The notes: generated from the sequence alone by a model not told the origin. Counted from the first letter of the stretch, positions 22,815 to 34,849 are shown. The stretch: DNA of 64,000 nucleotides from Apium graveolens (GCF_009905375.1 NC_133650.1:304021203-304085202), one strand, 5' to 3'. Numbers and translations: made by a program.

Positions 22815-23160
22815 GGCTTAAATCTCAAAGTAGTCACTGAACTCAGGGTCATATATCAAAAATACCACTCTAGTTATCGGGGACTCGATTGCACCACTAT
22901 AGTTGAGAGTAATGACATCCCCGTTAAATATAAACTGTTGACCTAACGGAAGGCCATGTGGCATAGTTGACTGTCCTCAAATGATTAAAAAATATATTAT
23001 TCTGAAAATAGACATCCAACTAAGTTATGATATATATACACATTATTATACAAACATGTGTGTATATATCTGTAGTGCAGATATGTGATCATGTTAGCAG
23101 ATTATTGACCGATATTGACTGATAATGAATTTATTGGCTGATCGGAGGAAAGCTAGGGAG
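22815..23160. repeat. Unclassified short repeat, probably a non-autonomous transposon
   Basis: A new sequence type starts near ggcttaaatctcaaagtagt and contains cgttaaatataaactgttga and a gacctaacgg word. I see no ORF or clear terminal inverted repeats. It ends before the LINE fragment. The call rests on the sharp change in sequence character only. Confidence 0.3.
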
Positions 23161-23538
23161 GTTGGAAACAATGCTAACAGGCAGCAGAATCTGGGAGCTC
23201 GAACGCGGCTTAACTACCTACATATTGGATTTAAGTGAATATTGATGCGGCGTGTGACTCCAGTACCAATAACATGGGTCTGAGAAGCGTGATTAAAGAC
23301 GAGTGTGGTAGCTTTTTGTGGGCTGGAAGCAATGTTGTGCAACCGTGTATACAGTCCAGGATGGTAGAGGCTTTAAGCTTGAAGAAGGCCTTGTCATGGA
23401 TGAAAGAATGGAGGACAACCAATTGTATCTTTGAGTCAGACTCTAAACAACTGGTGGATACATTAACTGGGAAGCAAGCAATTAGAACTCTAAACAATTG
23501 TATCATCATAATGCTTTGTAGCTTAATAGATAAGATCT
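23160..23538 (+). pseudogene. RNase H-like (RVT_3) fragment, probably from a plant LINE
   Basis: The frame 23235-23538 codes for NIDAACDSSTNNMGLRSVIK, then ECGSFLWAG and IFESDSKQLVDTL, the pattern of the RNase H-like domain attached to plant L1-type reverse transcriptases. The typical C-terminal part is missing. The frame stops where element C is joined at about 23539. It is too short to tell a LINE from a free-standing RNase H-like gene. Confidence 0.6.
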
Positions 23539-26367
23539 ATTAGTACTGAAGGAGTTTTCTTCTTCTGCTTCTTTGTTGATTCATCAATCTTTGTTTTCCC
23601 TTTTGCTTTGGGATCAATTCAACTTGTGATCTTGTCTTGGGCTTTAAAGCCTCAGAAGTTGACCTTTCCTCGATCATAATGCCTTTTTCCTTAGGCCTTG
23701 GAGGTTTCTTAGCATTAGAAGCTTTAGACTTATGATTTGTCTTCTCAGCTGGGAATCTAGCTTCTTCCTCCTTTAGAATCTCTAAATCCATTCCAGGATT
23801 ATCCTTGAGAAATAATCTTTTAGCAATTTCTTCATCAAGAGTCTGAATCTTGGGATCCTTATAGTAGATAGTAGTCTCCCTTCCCTTAAGCTTCAGAGTT
23901 TGTAAGAACTTCTGAGAGTCTTGACTTCCATCTTAAATGAGAACATCAGACTTTGTCATCAGAATTTGATTATCAGAACTTGCTGTCAGAACTTGAGCAT
24001 TCACAGCTTCAGAACTTGTATTCTTCTGTGTAGAAGATTTTATAGAATCAGAAATTAGTTTCTGTGAAGAAACTTTGCTGCTTTGCTTGACTTAACCTTG
24101 ACCCTTGCTAGGGTTTCCCTGGTCATCTTCAGAATCATCTTTTTTCTTCAGTGCCTTGTCTGTTGAGCATTTGGACTTAACTACCTTCTCCCCCTTTTTG
24201 GCATCATCTGATAGGAGTAGAGAAAGAAGAAGTTCCACTGAAGATTGAATTTCATTGAGCTGTATTTGTTGAGAGGTTTGATTCTGCAGGACCTCATCCA
24301 GTTGGGCCTGCTGCTTTTCTTGAACAAGCTGAATAGCATCCACTTTCTCTTGAATTGATCTGATAAACCTGTTCTTGTCTAGTTTGATCACCATGTCCAT
24401 CTTATCAGCTGTTTCCTGAAGTTTATCAACCTTTTCATGGGTCTTGGAGTGTAGACCTTGAAGTGTTTTAGTACTGAGAGCAGTGACTTTAAGTTGTGCT
24501 TTGAGGTCAGAATTTGTCAGCAACTCATCAGCTTTTGCAACATGATCTTTCAGAACATTTGAGATAGGAATGAAGTCAGGGTCATTCCACTTCTTTACCC
24601 ATTCAACTCCTCTGTGAGTTTCCTCCCAAGAAATATGAGCATCTTCTTCAACAAATTTCAGCAGTGCCTCCTTGCCAAGAATTGGAGCATTAACTGGAGC
24701 ACTTGCTGGAGCACTGTCTCCAGAACTTGAGAAGATCTCATCATCTTCTGATAACACTAGAGTGTGTGTAACTGAAGGAGATTCTGGAACAACTTCATCT
24801 GTTTCAGGTTTCAAATCCAGAATTGGAGTAGTAGGAATTTCAGTTTAATATTGGAGAAACAGGTGGAGTTGCCACATTTGCTGGTGGTGCTTCCAGATAC
24901 AAGATAGTTGGTATGTTCAACCTGTGAATATCAATTTCAGGACTTAATCCTGAATCATCAACTGAAGCAGTTTCTTTGAATGGAGAGATAGGAGGTGTGA
25001 TCACTATGCCTTGAATAGTGTCTTCATGTTGAGGTGGAGCTAGCAAAGCTTCAATGACTGTAGGTTCTGATGAGATTAGAGATTCCTGATCTCCTTCCTC
25101 AGCATCTTCAGCAACCTCATATTGATTTTGTGTAATTTTCACACTTGCTCTCTTCTTTCTTGATTTTGACTTTGGTGGCTTTGTTGCTTGAGCAACATCA
25201 GAACTTGAAGGTCTTTTCCTTTTCAAAATCCCAGAACCCTCAGCTTCATTCTGTTTCTAAGGAGTTACCTCTTCAGCTTCTAATGTCACGGGTTCTGATG
25301 CAGGAACCTGGACTTGTTCATCCTCATCAGATTCATCTCTCAGAATCAACTTTCTTTTTCTCCTTGATGGAGATTTAGGAACAGTTTGCACTCTTGAGGA
25401 TTTAGGTGTTGAAACCTTGGTAGCTAGTTTAGGTTTTGGGTTGGAAGTACTGACAACTGGTACCTTCTGAGAGACACCAGAAGTGGATTGTGGTGGTTGA
25501 GAAGGTGCAACATCAGGATATATAGTTGTGTATGTGTGAGGATCAGAATTTACTAAGAATTATTTGACATATTGTGGAATTTGGAGGGGTCTTAGTATAT
25601 TCTTCTTATTATCAGCAGATAATAAGTCTATGAAAGCCCTTTTGTGAAGTTTAAAGGGTTCAATTAACTCACTAAAGGCTTGGGGCTTATCAGAACAACA
25701 AAAACTATAAATAAGCTGACATAACCTAGCAAAGTAAACAGTATTTGGGTCCTCTTGCATCCGATCCCCAATAAAACCTAGCACAATACTAGCATAATCA
25801 AAATGAGTTTGATTAAGAAGAGCATACCCAATTTGCTGACTCAGAATTGGAATAGCATCAATGTTTGAGCATTTATTGGCAAAGGCTAATACAGTCGAAA
25901 AAGAAGTTCCACTCCCTCCTGATGTAGGGCCTCTTCAGTTATCCCAGCTTGGATAAAGACTTCTCATAGCCAAGATTTTCCATCATGTTTTGAAGAGCTG
26001 GCTCCTCAACTTGTGAACTGTAAGTACAGTTTTCTGGCAGATGCAATGCTTGTCGAACAGTTAACAAGGTAACCAGGTGCTCATCTTCCCCAGATGTGAA
26101 AATGTTGCTTGGAGACCCATCTTCACCACCATCATCATAAACTCCAGACCTCCAAAACTCCAGTATTTGTGTTCCTGAAAGTGATTGTGGTTGGGTCAAA
26201 GCATACCCAATCTCACTGTGAGCAAGAAAGTCATGAACGAAGTGAAGATCTGAAGGAGCCTCGTCCTTGTTGAGAATAGCCATATAGTTGTTGCCATTTT
26301 TATGAGAAATTAAGTAAAAATCGTGTGTTCGCAAGGTGTTTGATAAAATGCCTGTAAGAGAGTCCAT
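23539..26367 (-). pseudogene. Extra post-pol ORF of element C (SIRE additional ORF), 3' truncated
   Basis: It starts MDSLTGILSNTLRTHDF at 26367. An N-terminal domain follows (FVHDFLAHSEIGYAL, then LEFWRSGVYDDGGEDG, LHLPENCTYS), then GFIGDRMQEDPNTVYFA and HKRAFIDLLSADNKKN. I know this conserved block from proteins annotated in many plant retrotransposons; its function is not known to me. Then come a disordered basic/acidic region and a coiled-coil-like segment (KVDAIQLVQEKQQAQLDEV). Stops or frame changes lie near 25940, 25870, 25560, 25257, 24845 and 24090. It is cut at 23539 inside the region homologous to 18480-18700 of A. No membrane segment is seen. Confidence 0.75.
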
Positions 26368-26470
26368 CAGAATATTTAGAGAGAAAAAGAGAGAGAGAGA
26401 AAGAAATAAGAGATAAAGTAAGAGAGAAGGTAAAATATTTGTATAATCTTTTATCTCTAATATATATACT
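26367..26470 (-). promoter_or_regulatory. Promoter-like leader of the extra ORF in element C
   Basis: On the minus strand a TATATATA box (26461-26468) is followed by about 90 bases of CT-rich leader (TCTCTTATTTCTTTCTCTCT-type runs, about 26380-26430) and the ATG at 26367. This is the layout of a plant RNA polymerase II promoter and 5' UTR. The box-to-ATG spacing is close to that of the host DUF599 gene here (40867 to 40967). Activity is inferred only. Confidence 0.5.
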
Positions 26471-27774
26471 CTTTCCACTCAACGACTCTTTTTGGAAGTA
26501 AAACCGGCTTATGTACACCTGTCACACAGTAAATAGTCAAGGCAGTAATTAGTGGGCACGAGAAATGTGCAGTAATTATTGCACACATGCATATGCAAAA
26601 ACCAACACTCAACCCATTAATCAAATGATTATTACTGTTATATTGCACTTAACTATTTTTCTATGAAATGTAACCGTTACAGTAAATACAAACAATAAGT
26701 CAAGTAAATAAATAATGCCACATAAGCATCAGGATTTGCATAAGAATTTGACTATTATCCAATTTTATATCAAAACATGGCTTCCGTACTCAAAAGGTGA
26801 ATGACTGTTTCTGTGTTTCTTCACACAAATACTGACTGGTTTCTTCAGAGTTTAATTATCAGAACTTGTCCTCAGAATTTATGCAAATAATACTTAACTG
26901 TTTATCAGAAACAACTTAATCACCACAGTAATTTTCATCATTCATGTGGAGTGAAAGTGTGTGTATTTGCAAATGATCAGATAAAGATTAAAGTCTGATA
27001 AACTTCATTATATCTTAGAAATAAGTCATAACTAAGAAAAATGCTTAAAATCTGTCTTTAATTTTGAAGTCTACTATAGAATAAATTTATGCAAGAATCC
27101 ACCTCAACTGTTTGTGCTTATTTTATGCATCTTTTGAAATTCTTTAGTCAAGGGCTTCTCAGTGTAAATGAGTTACACCTGCCATCAGAATTTATGTTGT
27201 TATCAGAATATTTCTCCAGTAATCAGAGAATATGAAAAGTCACCAAGAAAAATTTATTTTTCTAATGCATATTACTTAATACCAGTAATGCACTTGGGTC
27301 TTCCCTTTCACATATTTACTCTAGATCTCAAAGGAGTACCTGATTTCAATTTTTCTTTTCTTTTATTTTCTTCAGATAAGTGAGGCTTATCAAGCATATA
27401 GTTCATCCTTAAGATTTATTGACATCAGAATTTGACAGATAAGAAGCAATAATCTAGTTGGTGACTTAGTAATAAGATACAGGAAGTAAATTTGACTAAG
27501 ATCAAAATCAGAATTTGCTTGTGTTTTTGATTTCCACATAAATAACTAATTCAAATATGGGATAGATAGTTTGTTAAAGACTACTAAGTCAGCATCTAAC
27601 AAAATAATCCTCATTGGATTGAATAGACACATAACATTCAAAACACTTTAAGAGTTTATAGAATCACATCAGATAACAAGCAGTGTTTAATATGTTACAA
27701 TATAAGCACAGATTACATAGAGATAAGAAAAATTGTAAACACTGATCATAAAGTCTGATGCATGAGAACAAAAA
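26368..27774 (-). other. Spacer of element C between pol and the extra ORF
   Basis: It is homologous to 14981-16312 of element A and has no coding sequence. It ends in a promoter-like leader (see 26367-26470). It is rich in TTCTGAT-type words, read on the minus strand. Confidence 0.8.
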
Positions 27775-29169
27775 CTAAACAGATTTTGAGAAAGAACCTG
27801 AAACCATTCCAAGTTCATTTACCAGTCTTGTTAAAGTAGCTTCATATAGTGGTTTTGTGAAGATATCTGCTAGTTGTTGATCTGTTGGAACAAAATGCAA
27901 TTCCACTATACCTTCCATCACATGTTCCCTTATGAAATGGTACCTAATGCTGATGTGCTTTGTCATTGAATGTTGAACTGGATTACCTGTCATAGCAATA
28001 ACACTTTGATAATCACAGTAAATGGGGATTTTAGAAAATTCTAACCCAAAGTTCAGTAACTGATTCTTCATCCAAAAAATATGTGCACAACAGCTTCCTG
28101 CAGCAATATATTCTGCTTGTGCAGTTGATGTGGAAATTGATTTCTGTTTCTTGTTAAACCAAGAAACCAATCTGCCTCCAAGAAATTGGCAGCTTCCACT
28201 TGTGCTTTTCCTGTCTATATTACATCCTGCAAAATCTGCATCTGAGTAACCTATTAACTTAAAATCTGATTCCCTAGGATACCATAATCCTAGATCAGCT
28301 GTACCCTTGAAGTACTTGAAAATTCTTTTCACAGCTATTAGATGAGGTTCTCTTGGATCAGCCTGAAATCTTGCACAAAGACAGGTAGCATACATGATAT
28401 CTAGTCTACTTGCAGTTAAATAGAGTAAAGAGCCAATCATACCTCTGTAGTTAGTAATATCTACTGATGCTCCAATATCTTTATCTAACTTGGTGGTTGT
28501 GGCCATGGAAGTGGATGCAGTTGAACTGTCTTGTATTCCAAATTTCTTGAGTAAATTTCTGGTGTACTTGGATTGATTTATGAAAGTACTTTCTTCAGTT
28601 TGTTTGACTTGAAGTCCCCGAAAATAGCTAAATTCTCCCATCATACTCATTTGATATCTTGACTGCATTAGCTTTGAAAACCTTTCACAGAGTTTGGCAT
28701 TTGTAGAACCAAAAATGATATCATCAACATAAATTTGGACTAAAAGTAAGTCCTTGCCATAGTTGATATAGAACATAGTTTTATCAATTGTGCCTCTGGT
28801 AAATCCACTTTCCAGAAGAAATTGTGCCAGACTTTCATACCATGCTCTTGGAGCTTGCTTTAGGCCATAGAGTGCTTTATCAAGTCTGTAGACATGATTA
28901 GGAAATTTTGGATCTACAAATCCTGGAGGTTGTTCAACATATACCTCTTCCTCTAATTCTCCATTGAGAAAACTCTTTACATCCATTTGAAAGACTTTAA
29001 ATTTCTTGTGAGCAGCATAAGCCAGAAAGATTCTTATGTCTTCCAATCTAGCAACTGGAGCATATGTTTCATCATAATCAATACCCTCCTGTTGAGAATA
29101 TCCTTTTACAACCAGTCTTGCTTTATTCCTTGTAATTATGCCATCACTGTCAGTTTTATTTCTAAACAC
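27775..29169 (-). CDS. Reverse transcriptase and RNase H of element C (open frame)
   Basis: A 464-codon open frame carrying the copia RT from [10 protein letters not shown] to the end of RNase H. RT has [12 protein letters not shown] (one residue shorter than in A and D, which have KSAFLNGE), [13 protein letters not shown] and the catalytic YVDDIIFG. RNase H has SDADFAGC, the Glu motif AEYIA, and YCDYQS, so its acidic residues are all present. It ends with LADIFTKPL and GSFSKSV. The deleted Ala lies next to a catalytic Asp and may impair it. The frame is the C-terminal part of a larger polyprotein, so it is not expected to be translated on its own. Confidence 0.92.
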   Translation of the reverse strand: MFRNKTDSDGIITRNKARLVVKGYSQQEGIDYDETYAPVARLEDIRIFLAYAAHKKFKVFQMDVKSFLNGELEEEVYVEQPPGFVDPKFPNHVYRLDKALYGLKQAPRAWYESLAQFLLESGFTRGTIDKTMFYINYGKDLLLVQIYVDDIIFGSTNAKLCERFSKLMQSRYQMSMMGEFSYFRGLQVKQTEESTFINQSKYTRNLLKKFGIQDSSTASTSMATTTKLDKDIGASVDITNYRGMIGSLLYLTASRLDIMYATCLCARFQADPREPHLIAVKRIFKYFKGTADLGLWYPRESDFKLIGYSDADFAGCNIDRKSTSGSCQFLGGRLVSWFNKKQKSISTSTAQAEYIAAGSCCAHIFWMKNQLLNFGLEFSKIPIYCDYQSVIAMTGNPVQHSMTKHISIRYHFIREHVMEGIVELHFVPTDQQLADIFTKPLYEATLTRLVNELGMVSGSFSKSV

Positions 29170-29975
29170 CCATTAACAATGGACCTGTTCTTTGGTCTTG
29201 GCACTAGGGTCCAGACTTTATTTCTTTCAAATTTATTTAATTCTTTCTGCATTGCTTGCACCCAGTCAGCATCTTGAAGAGCTTCTTCCACTTTTTTTGG
29301 TTCAGTCTGAGATAGAAAGGAATGATAGAGACATTCATTTGTTGTTGTTGTTCTAGTTATGACACCTGCTTCAGGATCTCCTATTATTAAGTCAGGTGTG
29401 TGTGATTTAGTCCACTTCCTTACAGATGAAAGTTGATCTCTAGAACTGGATCCTCCCCCATGATCCATGCTGTCTCCATCAGCATTTTCTGATGCTCCCC
29501 CTGAAGTTATGCTCTCTGAGATTTCAGAATTTGAGTTGGATCCTTCAGGAATTGAAGAATTAGAGTTTCCAGATTTATCAGAATTTAGCTCATCAGAACT
29601 TGATGAATCAGAACTTGAAGAGCCAGTGACTGGTTCTGATGCTTCTTGAGAGTCTTGAGATGTGGTGTGATCATCATATTGCTCCCCCTGAATAGGTGCA
29701 TTTTGTTTTGGAGCAGTTACCACAATTTCAATGACATCAGAATTTAACCCGTCAGAACTTACAGGATCAGGATTTAGGTCGTCAGAATTTACAGAATCAG
29801 AATTTACATCTTCAATTCCAAATCTCATTTGATCATGATCATTGAAATCTTCAAGTCCAGTAATCTTTTTATCATCAAAAGATACATTGATAGATTCCAT
29901 GACAACTCTTGTTCTTAAATTGTAGACTCTGAAGGCTTTTGTGGAAAGTGGATATCCAACAAAAAAATTCTTCAT
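29160..29975 (-). pseudogene. Ser/Asp-rich linker at the start of the element C RT region
   Basis: An open frame, 29975-29136, from the end of the integrase region ([20 protein letters not shown]) through a Ser/Asp/Asn-rich acidic linker to the start of RT ([15 protein letters not shown]). A small frameshift at about 29170 separates it from the RT frame that begins at 29169. Confidence 0.88.
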
Positions 29976-31117
29976 CAGCTTTTAGATCAAATTTTGACAG
30001 CTGTTCATTATGAGTCTTAAGAACAAAACACTTGGATCCAAATACATGAAAGTATTTCAGATTTGGCTTCTTTTTCTACACCATCTCATATGGTGTTTTT
30101 CCATGCTTGTTTATGAGTGTAGCATTCTGTGTAAAACAAGTAGTCTGCACAACTTCAGCCCAAAAATAGGTTGGTAGCTTTGCCTCATCAAGCATAGTTC
30201 GTGCAGCTTCAATAAGAGTCCTATTCTTTCTTTCTACAACTCCATTCTGCTGTGGAGTTCAAGGTGCAGAAAATTCCTGTTTTATTCCATGCTCTTTACA
30301 GAACTCTTCCATGATTGAATTCTGAACTCAGTGCCATTATCACTTCTTATTATTTTAACAGAATCTTTGACTAACTTATCCAGCTGTCTGACATGATTAG
30401 TTAGAGTAGATGCAGTTTCATTCTTCTTGTGCAAGAAATACACCCAAGTGTATCTTGTGAACTCATCCACTATAACCATAGCATATTTCTTCTTTGTAAT
30501 AGACATGACATTGACTGGACCAAATAGATCAACATACAGTAAGTGATAAGGCTCAAGAATTGAGGATTCAGTTTTGCTCTTGAATGAAGATTTTATTTGT
30601 CAAATATTGATTTTGGCAGTCCTCTCACAAGATCTTTCTTTACTAGCTCATTTATGTTGTTGAAATTTAAATGAGAGAGTGTCTTGTGCCAATCCCAGCT
30701 TTCTTCAATTGATGCTCTGCTTAGCAGACAGATTTCAGAACCATCATAATTTGTTAAAAGTCTAGATTCATATATGTTACCATGCCTGTAACCTTTCAGA
30801 ACCACTTTTCCTGTAGAATTACTTACAACTTCACAGTTTTCTTCAAAGAAGTCCGCATGATAACCTCTGTCACAGATTTGACTCACACTTAGCAGATTGC
30901 GTTTAAGTCCCGAGACAAGAACTACTGTTTCAATCATGACATTCCCAAGATTGATATTGCCATATCCCAGAGTCTTTCCCATGTTTCCATCTCTATAAGA
31001 AACTCCTGGTCCAGCTTTCTCCACAAAGTCTGATAGTAGGGCTTTATTTCCAATCATATATCCTGAACATCCACTGTCCAGAACTAGGATATTTTTCATG
31101 TTGCCCTGCAATCACAA
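29976..31117 (-). pseudogene. Protease and integrase region of element C pol
   Basis: Protease keeps DSGCSGYM (about 31080). The integrase zinc domain keeps its first half (WHKTLSHLN), but the frame ends at KSIFDK (30593). A deletion there removes the CDSCQKAKQ segment, so two zinc-binding Cys are lost. The core is open at 30506-30282 (KKKYAMVIVDEFTRYTWVYF and RSDNGTEF), then frameshifted. The ERKN glutamate motif is in a region with stops near 30220. Non-functional. Confidence 0.9.
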
Positions 31118-33471
31118 AGACCAATATTGGTTAGTTTTAAGGACCCAGGCTTGCTTGGATCCTTTGGCCTTTTTAAGTTTGTTAGCATTTGCAGCGGATT
31201 TAGTTTCAGAGTTTAAGCTAACATGCTTCTTATCAGACTTTATATCAGACTTTGCATCAGAATTTACACTAGAAGGAATTACACTAACTTTCTTTAAAAA
31301 AGATTTTATTTGATAATAATCATAGTACAAACTATGATATTCCTTACAAGTATAAATAGAATGCCATAAACTACCACAATAAAAACAAGGATTTTGTGGT
31401 TTAAACCTAACAGACTGACTCTTAACTCCTGATCTAGGAGGTAAAGAGTTTATATCTTTATTTTTCCTGCAAAAAGAAGCAAGATGGTTAGAGTTTCCAT
31501 AATTGTAGCATTTCTTTCTAGGAGCATTAGGAACAGGCATATAATTATTACTTTTATTCACACCTTCCTTTCCATTCCTATTTTTCCTAGCTTCTTTACC
31601 TTATTCATATTTTTAATCTCTTTCAGCTTATAATTAAGCTGCTTCTTTGTCATTAAGCCTATGTATAGTGAAGCTGGTTTGTCCTGTTTTAATTTGTCAG
31701 AAGTTGACTTTTCTTTGACTTTTGTCTTAGAGTCTTTCATCTTTTCAGATTTTGACTTGTCAGAATTTGACACAAACTTAACAGGATTAACTTTAGGCTT
31801 TTCATCTTTCTTGGTAAAGTTTGGTTTAGATGACACAGTTTCCTTTTCTTCTTTATCATCTAGGTAACCAAGTCATTCTTTCCAATTTCCACTTTCTAAG
31901 ATTTTCTGAGTTATTTTTCCAGAGTTAGTCCAAGTTTTGATTATCTCCTTTTCCTTTTCTAGTTCAGATTTAAGAGATGCATTCAGTTTTAGCAGTTCAT
32001 CTTTAACATACAAAGCCTTATCTCTTTCTTTCTGAGCTTGATGAAGTATAACTAACTCTGATTCTAAGTAGTTATTTCTGTTTCAAAGTGCAAGACTTTC
32101 AGATTTTAATCTTTCATTTTCTGAAGTCTGATCTCTAAAACTAACAAACATGGTTTTAAGATATAATCTTAACTCAGAAATATCATCAGTATGAAAAGCA
32201 AGAGTTGAATGAGGTACCTTCAATTCAGCAGTTCCAGAACTGCTATCGACATTTGCCATCAAGGCATAGTTCACCTCTTCTTCAGATTCTGAAGTGCCTG
32301 CCCAGTTTTTCATCTTTGTGATAAGTGTCTGGCCTTTATCACCTTTTACTTTCTTGTAATCAGGAGAGATGTGGCCTCTTTCACCACAATTGTAGCATTT
32401 GACATTTGAGTTGTCTCCTCTGTCAGACTTTCCTCTTTTGCCTTCAGACTTTCTGAACCCTTTCTTTTCAGAACTTCCACATTTCCTGGAAAACTTCTTA
32501 CCCTTTCTGAATTTCTTGTAGGCTATCTTTGTGATACCCTTCACCATAAGAGCACACAGTTGCATCATCTCTGCATCAACATCCACTTCAGATAAATTTT
32601 CAGGTTCTGAATCATCATCATCAGAATCTGATGACTCTGAATCAGACTGTATGATGAGAGCCTTTCATTTGCCCCTCTTTAAGACAAATACTTTAGGAGA
32701 TTCCTCCTCAGCTTTAAGAGAAACTGTCTTTGACTTTCTTCCATGCATTTTGCTCCTTTGATCCATCTCAAGTTCATGAGTCTTGAGCATACCATAAATT
32801 TCATCAAGAGTAGTTTCAGCAAGGTCATAGTTGTCTCTTATGGTAGTAGACTTCAAATCCCAATTTTCAGGAAGAGCTAAAAGGAATTTTAGATTTGAAT
32901 CTTCAATATCATATTCCTTGTCCACCAGTGACAGATCATTCAAGAGTTTGGAAAATCTGTTATATAAATCATTTAATGACTCATCAGCTTTTGAGTCAAA
33001 GTGCTCATACTCTTGTGTGAGTATAATATTCCTGTTCTTTTTGATGGCTTCAGTTCCCTGGCATCTTGTCTCCAAAGCATCTCATATTTCCTTTGCAGTC
33101 TTGCATCCAATTACCCTGTTTGACATGACATTGTCAATTGCACTATGAAGCAAATGCCTTACCCTAGCATCCTTGACAATAGATGAGATATCTTCAGGTG
33201 TGTAATCACCTTTCTCATTTGGTATGATCTTTACTGGTTGATCATCAACTACAACAGAGAGCTTGGTAGGCTTATATGGTCCATCATAAATTCTATCAAG
33301 ATATTCTGGATCTGTGACTTCCAGAAAAATAGCCATCTTTACTTTCCATATAGGATATTCAGATGCTCTCGGTATAAGAACCCTGATGGTTTCATATCGA
33401 CTGTGGGTTTGATTGTTTTGAGTATCTTGAGTTTTGGTGGGCTTAGGTGGAGTTTGTGTTTCGTCAGACAT
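31118..33471 (-). pseudogene. gag of element C
   Basis: It starts MSDETQTPPKPTKTQ at 33471. A TGA (33082-33084) stands at the codon equivalent to Trp129 of the intact D protein, the same place as the stop in A. The frame continues 33075-32665, then breaks near 32660, resumes at 32586, breaks again near 32080 and resumes in pieces to 31118. The first zinc knuckle reads CYNCGERGHISPDY, so its last Cys is Tyr. The second has lost a Cys too (CYNYGNSNHLASFC). The third, CFYCGSLWHSIYTC, is intact. Gag ends in the frame that leads through a UGA into protease. Confidence 0.9.
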
Positions 33472-33512
33472 GATTGTAAACTGGATCTCACTGTTTGTAT
33501 ATCAACAGAGAG

Positions 33513-33524
33513 GCTCTGATACCA
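33513..33524 (-). other. Primer binding site of element C
   Basis: gctctgatacca on the plus strand is the reverse of TGGTATCAGAGC. It lies two bases inside the 5' LTR. Confidence 0.94.
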
Positions 33525-33526
33525 CT

Positions 33527-34201
33527 TGTTAGGTCACACAACACTATAGAAGGGGATTGAATATAGTGTTTATACAATCAAATCGATTTAGAACACAAGT
33601 ATATAACAGTAATTAAGTTTATTCAATATAATAAACTCTGTTACAGTAGGTTAAACTACTCTCTCAGTGATGAACAATATCACTAAGAGCTGCTAGGGTT
33701 ATAAAGAATAATATTCTCTCGTGAGTGGTAATACTTATAGTGTAAATCCTAAGCCGTGTTTATATAGTACACAGTTACAAGATATCTTCTAATTGATATG
33801 AATTATATCTCTTCCTAAAATATATCAATCAGATATTATCTTCTGCAGTCCTATAGCTGTCCAACTCTTCATGCATATCTTTACTTATCTTCTAATTGAT
33901 ATGAATTATATCTCTTCCTAAAATATATCAATCAGATATTATCTTCTGCAGTCCTATAGCTGTCCAACTCTTCATGCATATCTTTACTTGTTTAATTCAT
34001 ATCATTTCCTGTAAATCAGTCGCACTTTACTTCTGAAGCATATCTTCCTTAAGTTCTGATATCACAAGTGCTGATACCTTAAGTTCTGATATCTTCCTGT
34101 CTTCAGTAAATCTTGATTTCCAGTTAAGTTCTGATATTCTGATAATAAGTTCTGAAACTAAACAAATCAGATTAGACATGACATCACAAATATATCTAAC
34201 A
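33527..34201 (-). repeat. 5' LTR of element C with an internal tandem duplication
   Basis: On the plus strand it reads TGTTAGGTCAC ... ATCTAACA, the reverse of the A and D LTRs. It is about 675 bp long because a 103-bp block is present twice in tandem (33784-33886 and 33887-33989). Without the extra copy it would be close to the length of the other family LTRs. Confidence 0.93.
33784..33989 (-). repeat. 103-bp tandem duplication in the element C LTR
   Basis: Two copies of a block starting atcttctaattgatatgaat, head to tail and seemingly identical. They lie just upstream of the TATA region on the element's own strand (TATA near 33765), so they double part of the U3 promoter. Confidence 0.93.
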
Positions 34202-34204
34202 AAA

Positions 34205-34335
34205 TGTATGTATACTGACAAAGCAAGTGGCCCTGATGGACTTAACCCTGCTTTTTGCGACACTTCTGGAAATTACTTGGTAGGGGAGGTTTTTAATTAC
34301 TGCAAAGAATGGCTTACTGATTACAAGTTCTCAGC
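34205..34335 (+). pseudogene. LINE reverse transcriptase fragment, first piece
   Basis: The frame codes for DKASGPDGLNPAF and FNYCKEWL, the well-known plant L1-type RT motif (PDGLNPAF). It directly abuts the 5' LTR of element C. The similarity breaks near 34335 and continues at about 34700. Confidence 0.75.
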
Positions 34336-34699
34336 TGATACTAAGACCAACCCCAGCGTGGACCCAAATTATGCATTGGGTCGCGTGAAGTGGTTTGGAA
34401 ATTGGAAAAGGGACTCCCTGCCGTTGGAGCAAGGTGGAACAAAGTGGGTAGTCCCGCTTCGGTGGTCCTGTCCCATTTTAATATTTAAATAGTTTATGAT
34501 GTGAAAACATGATAAAGTATGTCTATTATGTGTGCCTGGTTTCTTTTCTTTTACTGTTATGAATAGAATATTATTTTAGAAAGAGTGAAATGACCCTTGC
34601 ATTGGAAGCAATTGGCCATTTGTTTCCCCCGGTCTAGTTTCTCTGAGGTGGCTGAGTTATGGGGTCAAGGAATTGAGAAAAGAGGGTTGAGCGTTGCGG
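34336..34699. other. Unidentified insertion splitting the LINE fragment
   Basis: About 360 bp without recognisable coding content lie between two consecutive pieces of the same RT. The reading frame fragment VDPNYALGRVKWFGNWKRD is open but not recognised. No obvious terminal repeats. Confidence 0.45.
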
Positions 34700-34835
34700 A
34701 TGCTCTAATGATACAAAATTGGTTCTTATTCCAAAAAAGCAGAAGGTTAAAGAAATTAAAGATTTGTGTCCTATAGCTCTGTGCAATATATTGTATAAGA
34801 TATTGTATGATTGTATAACGCAGTGTCTAAGTGTC
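34700..34835 (+). pseudogene. LINE reverse transcriptase fragment, second piece
   Basis: Codes for LVLIPKKQKVKEIKDLCPIA and LCNILYKI, the RT motif that follows PDGLNPAF in plant LINEs (usually FRPISLCNVIYKI). It stops at about 34835, where a dispersed repeat begins. The rest of the LINE is absent. Confidence 0.75.
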
Positions 34836-34849
34836 GGTGTTTTTTATTA

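Larger units (their letters stand above)
23539..34201 (-). mobile_element. Copia element C (SIRE lineage), minus strand, 3' truncated
   Basis: It is the same family as A and D. It has a 5' LTR (33527-34201), a primer site, gag, protease, integrase, RT-RNase H, a spacer and the extra post-pol ORF, all on the minus strand. It stops inside the extra ORF at about 23539, so the last part of that ORF, the polypurine tract and the 3' LTR are missing. It cannot be dated by LTR comparison. The RT-RNase H frame is intact over 464 codons; gag and integrase are broken. Confidence 0.92.

Noticed and set aside
23539..26367. Envelope gene in the SIRE elements
   Set aside because: The post-pol ORF shows no signal peptide or transmembrane segment in the parts that can be read, so an envelope call is not supported.
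29467..29649. Plus-strand acidic ORF opposite the element C linker
   Set aside because: It is the antisense shadow of the Ser/Asp-rich linker, as are similar frames at 2443-2673 and 54685-54990.
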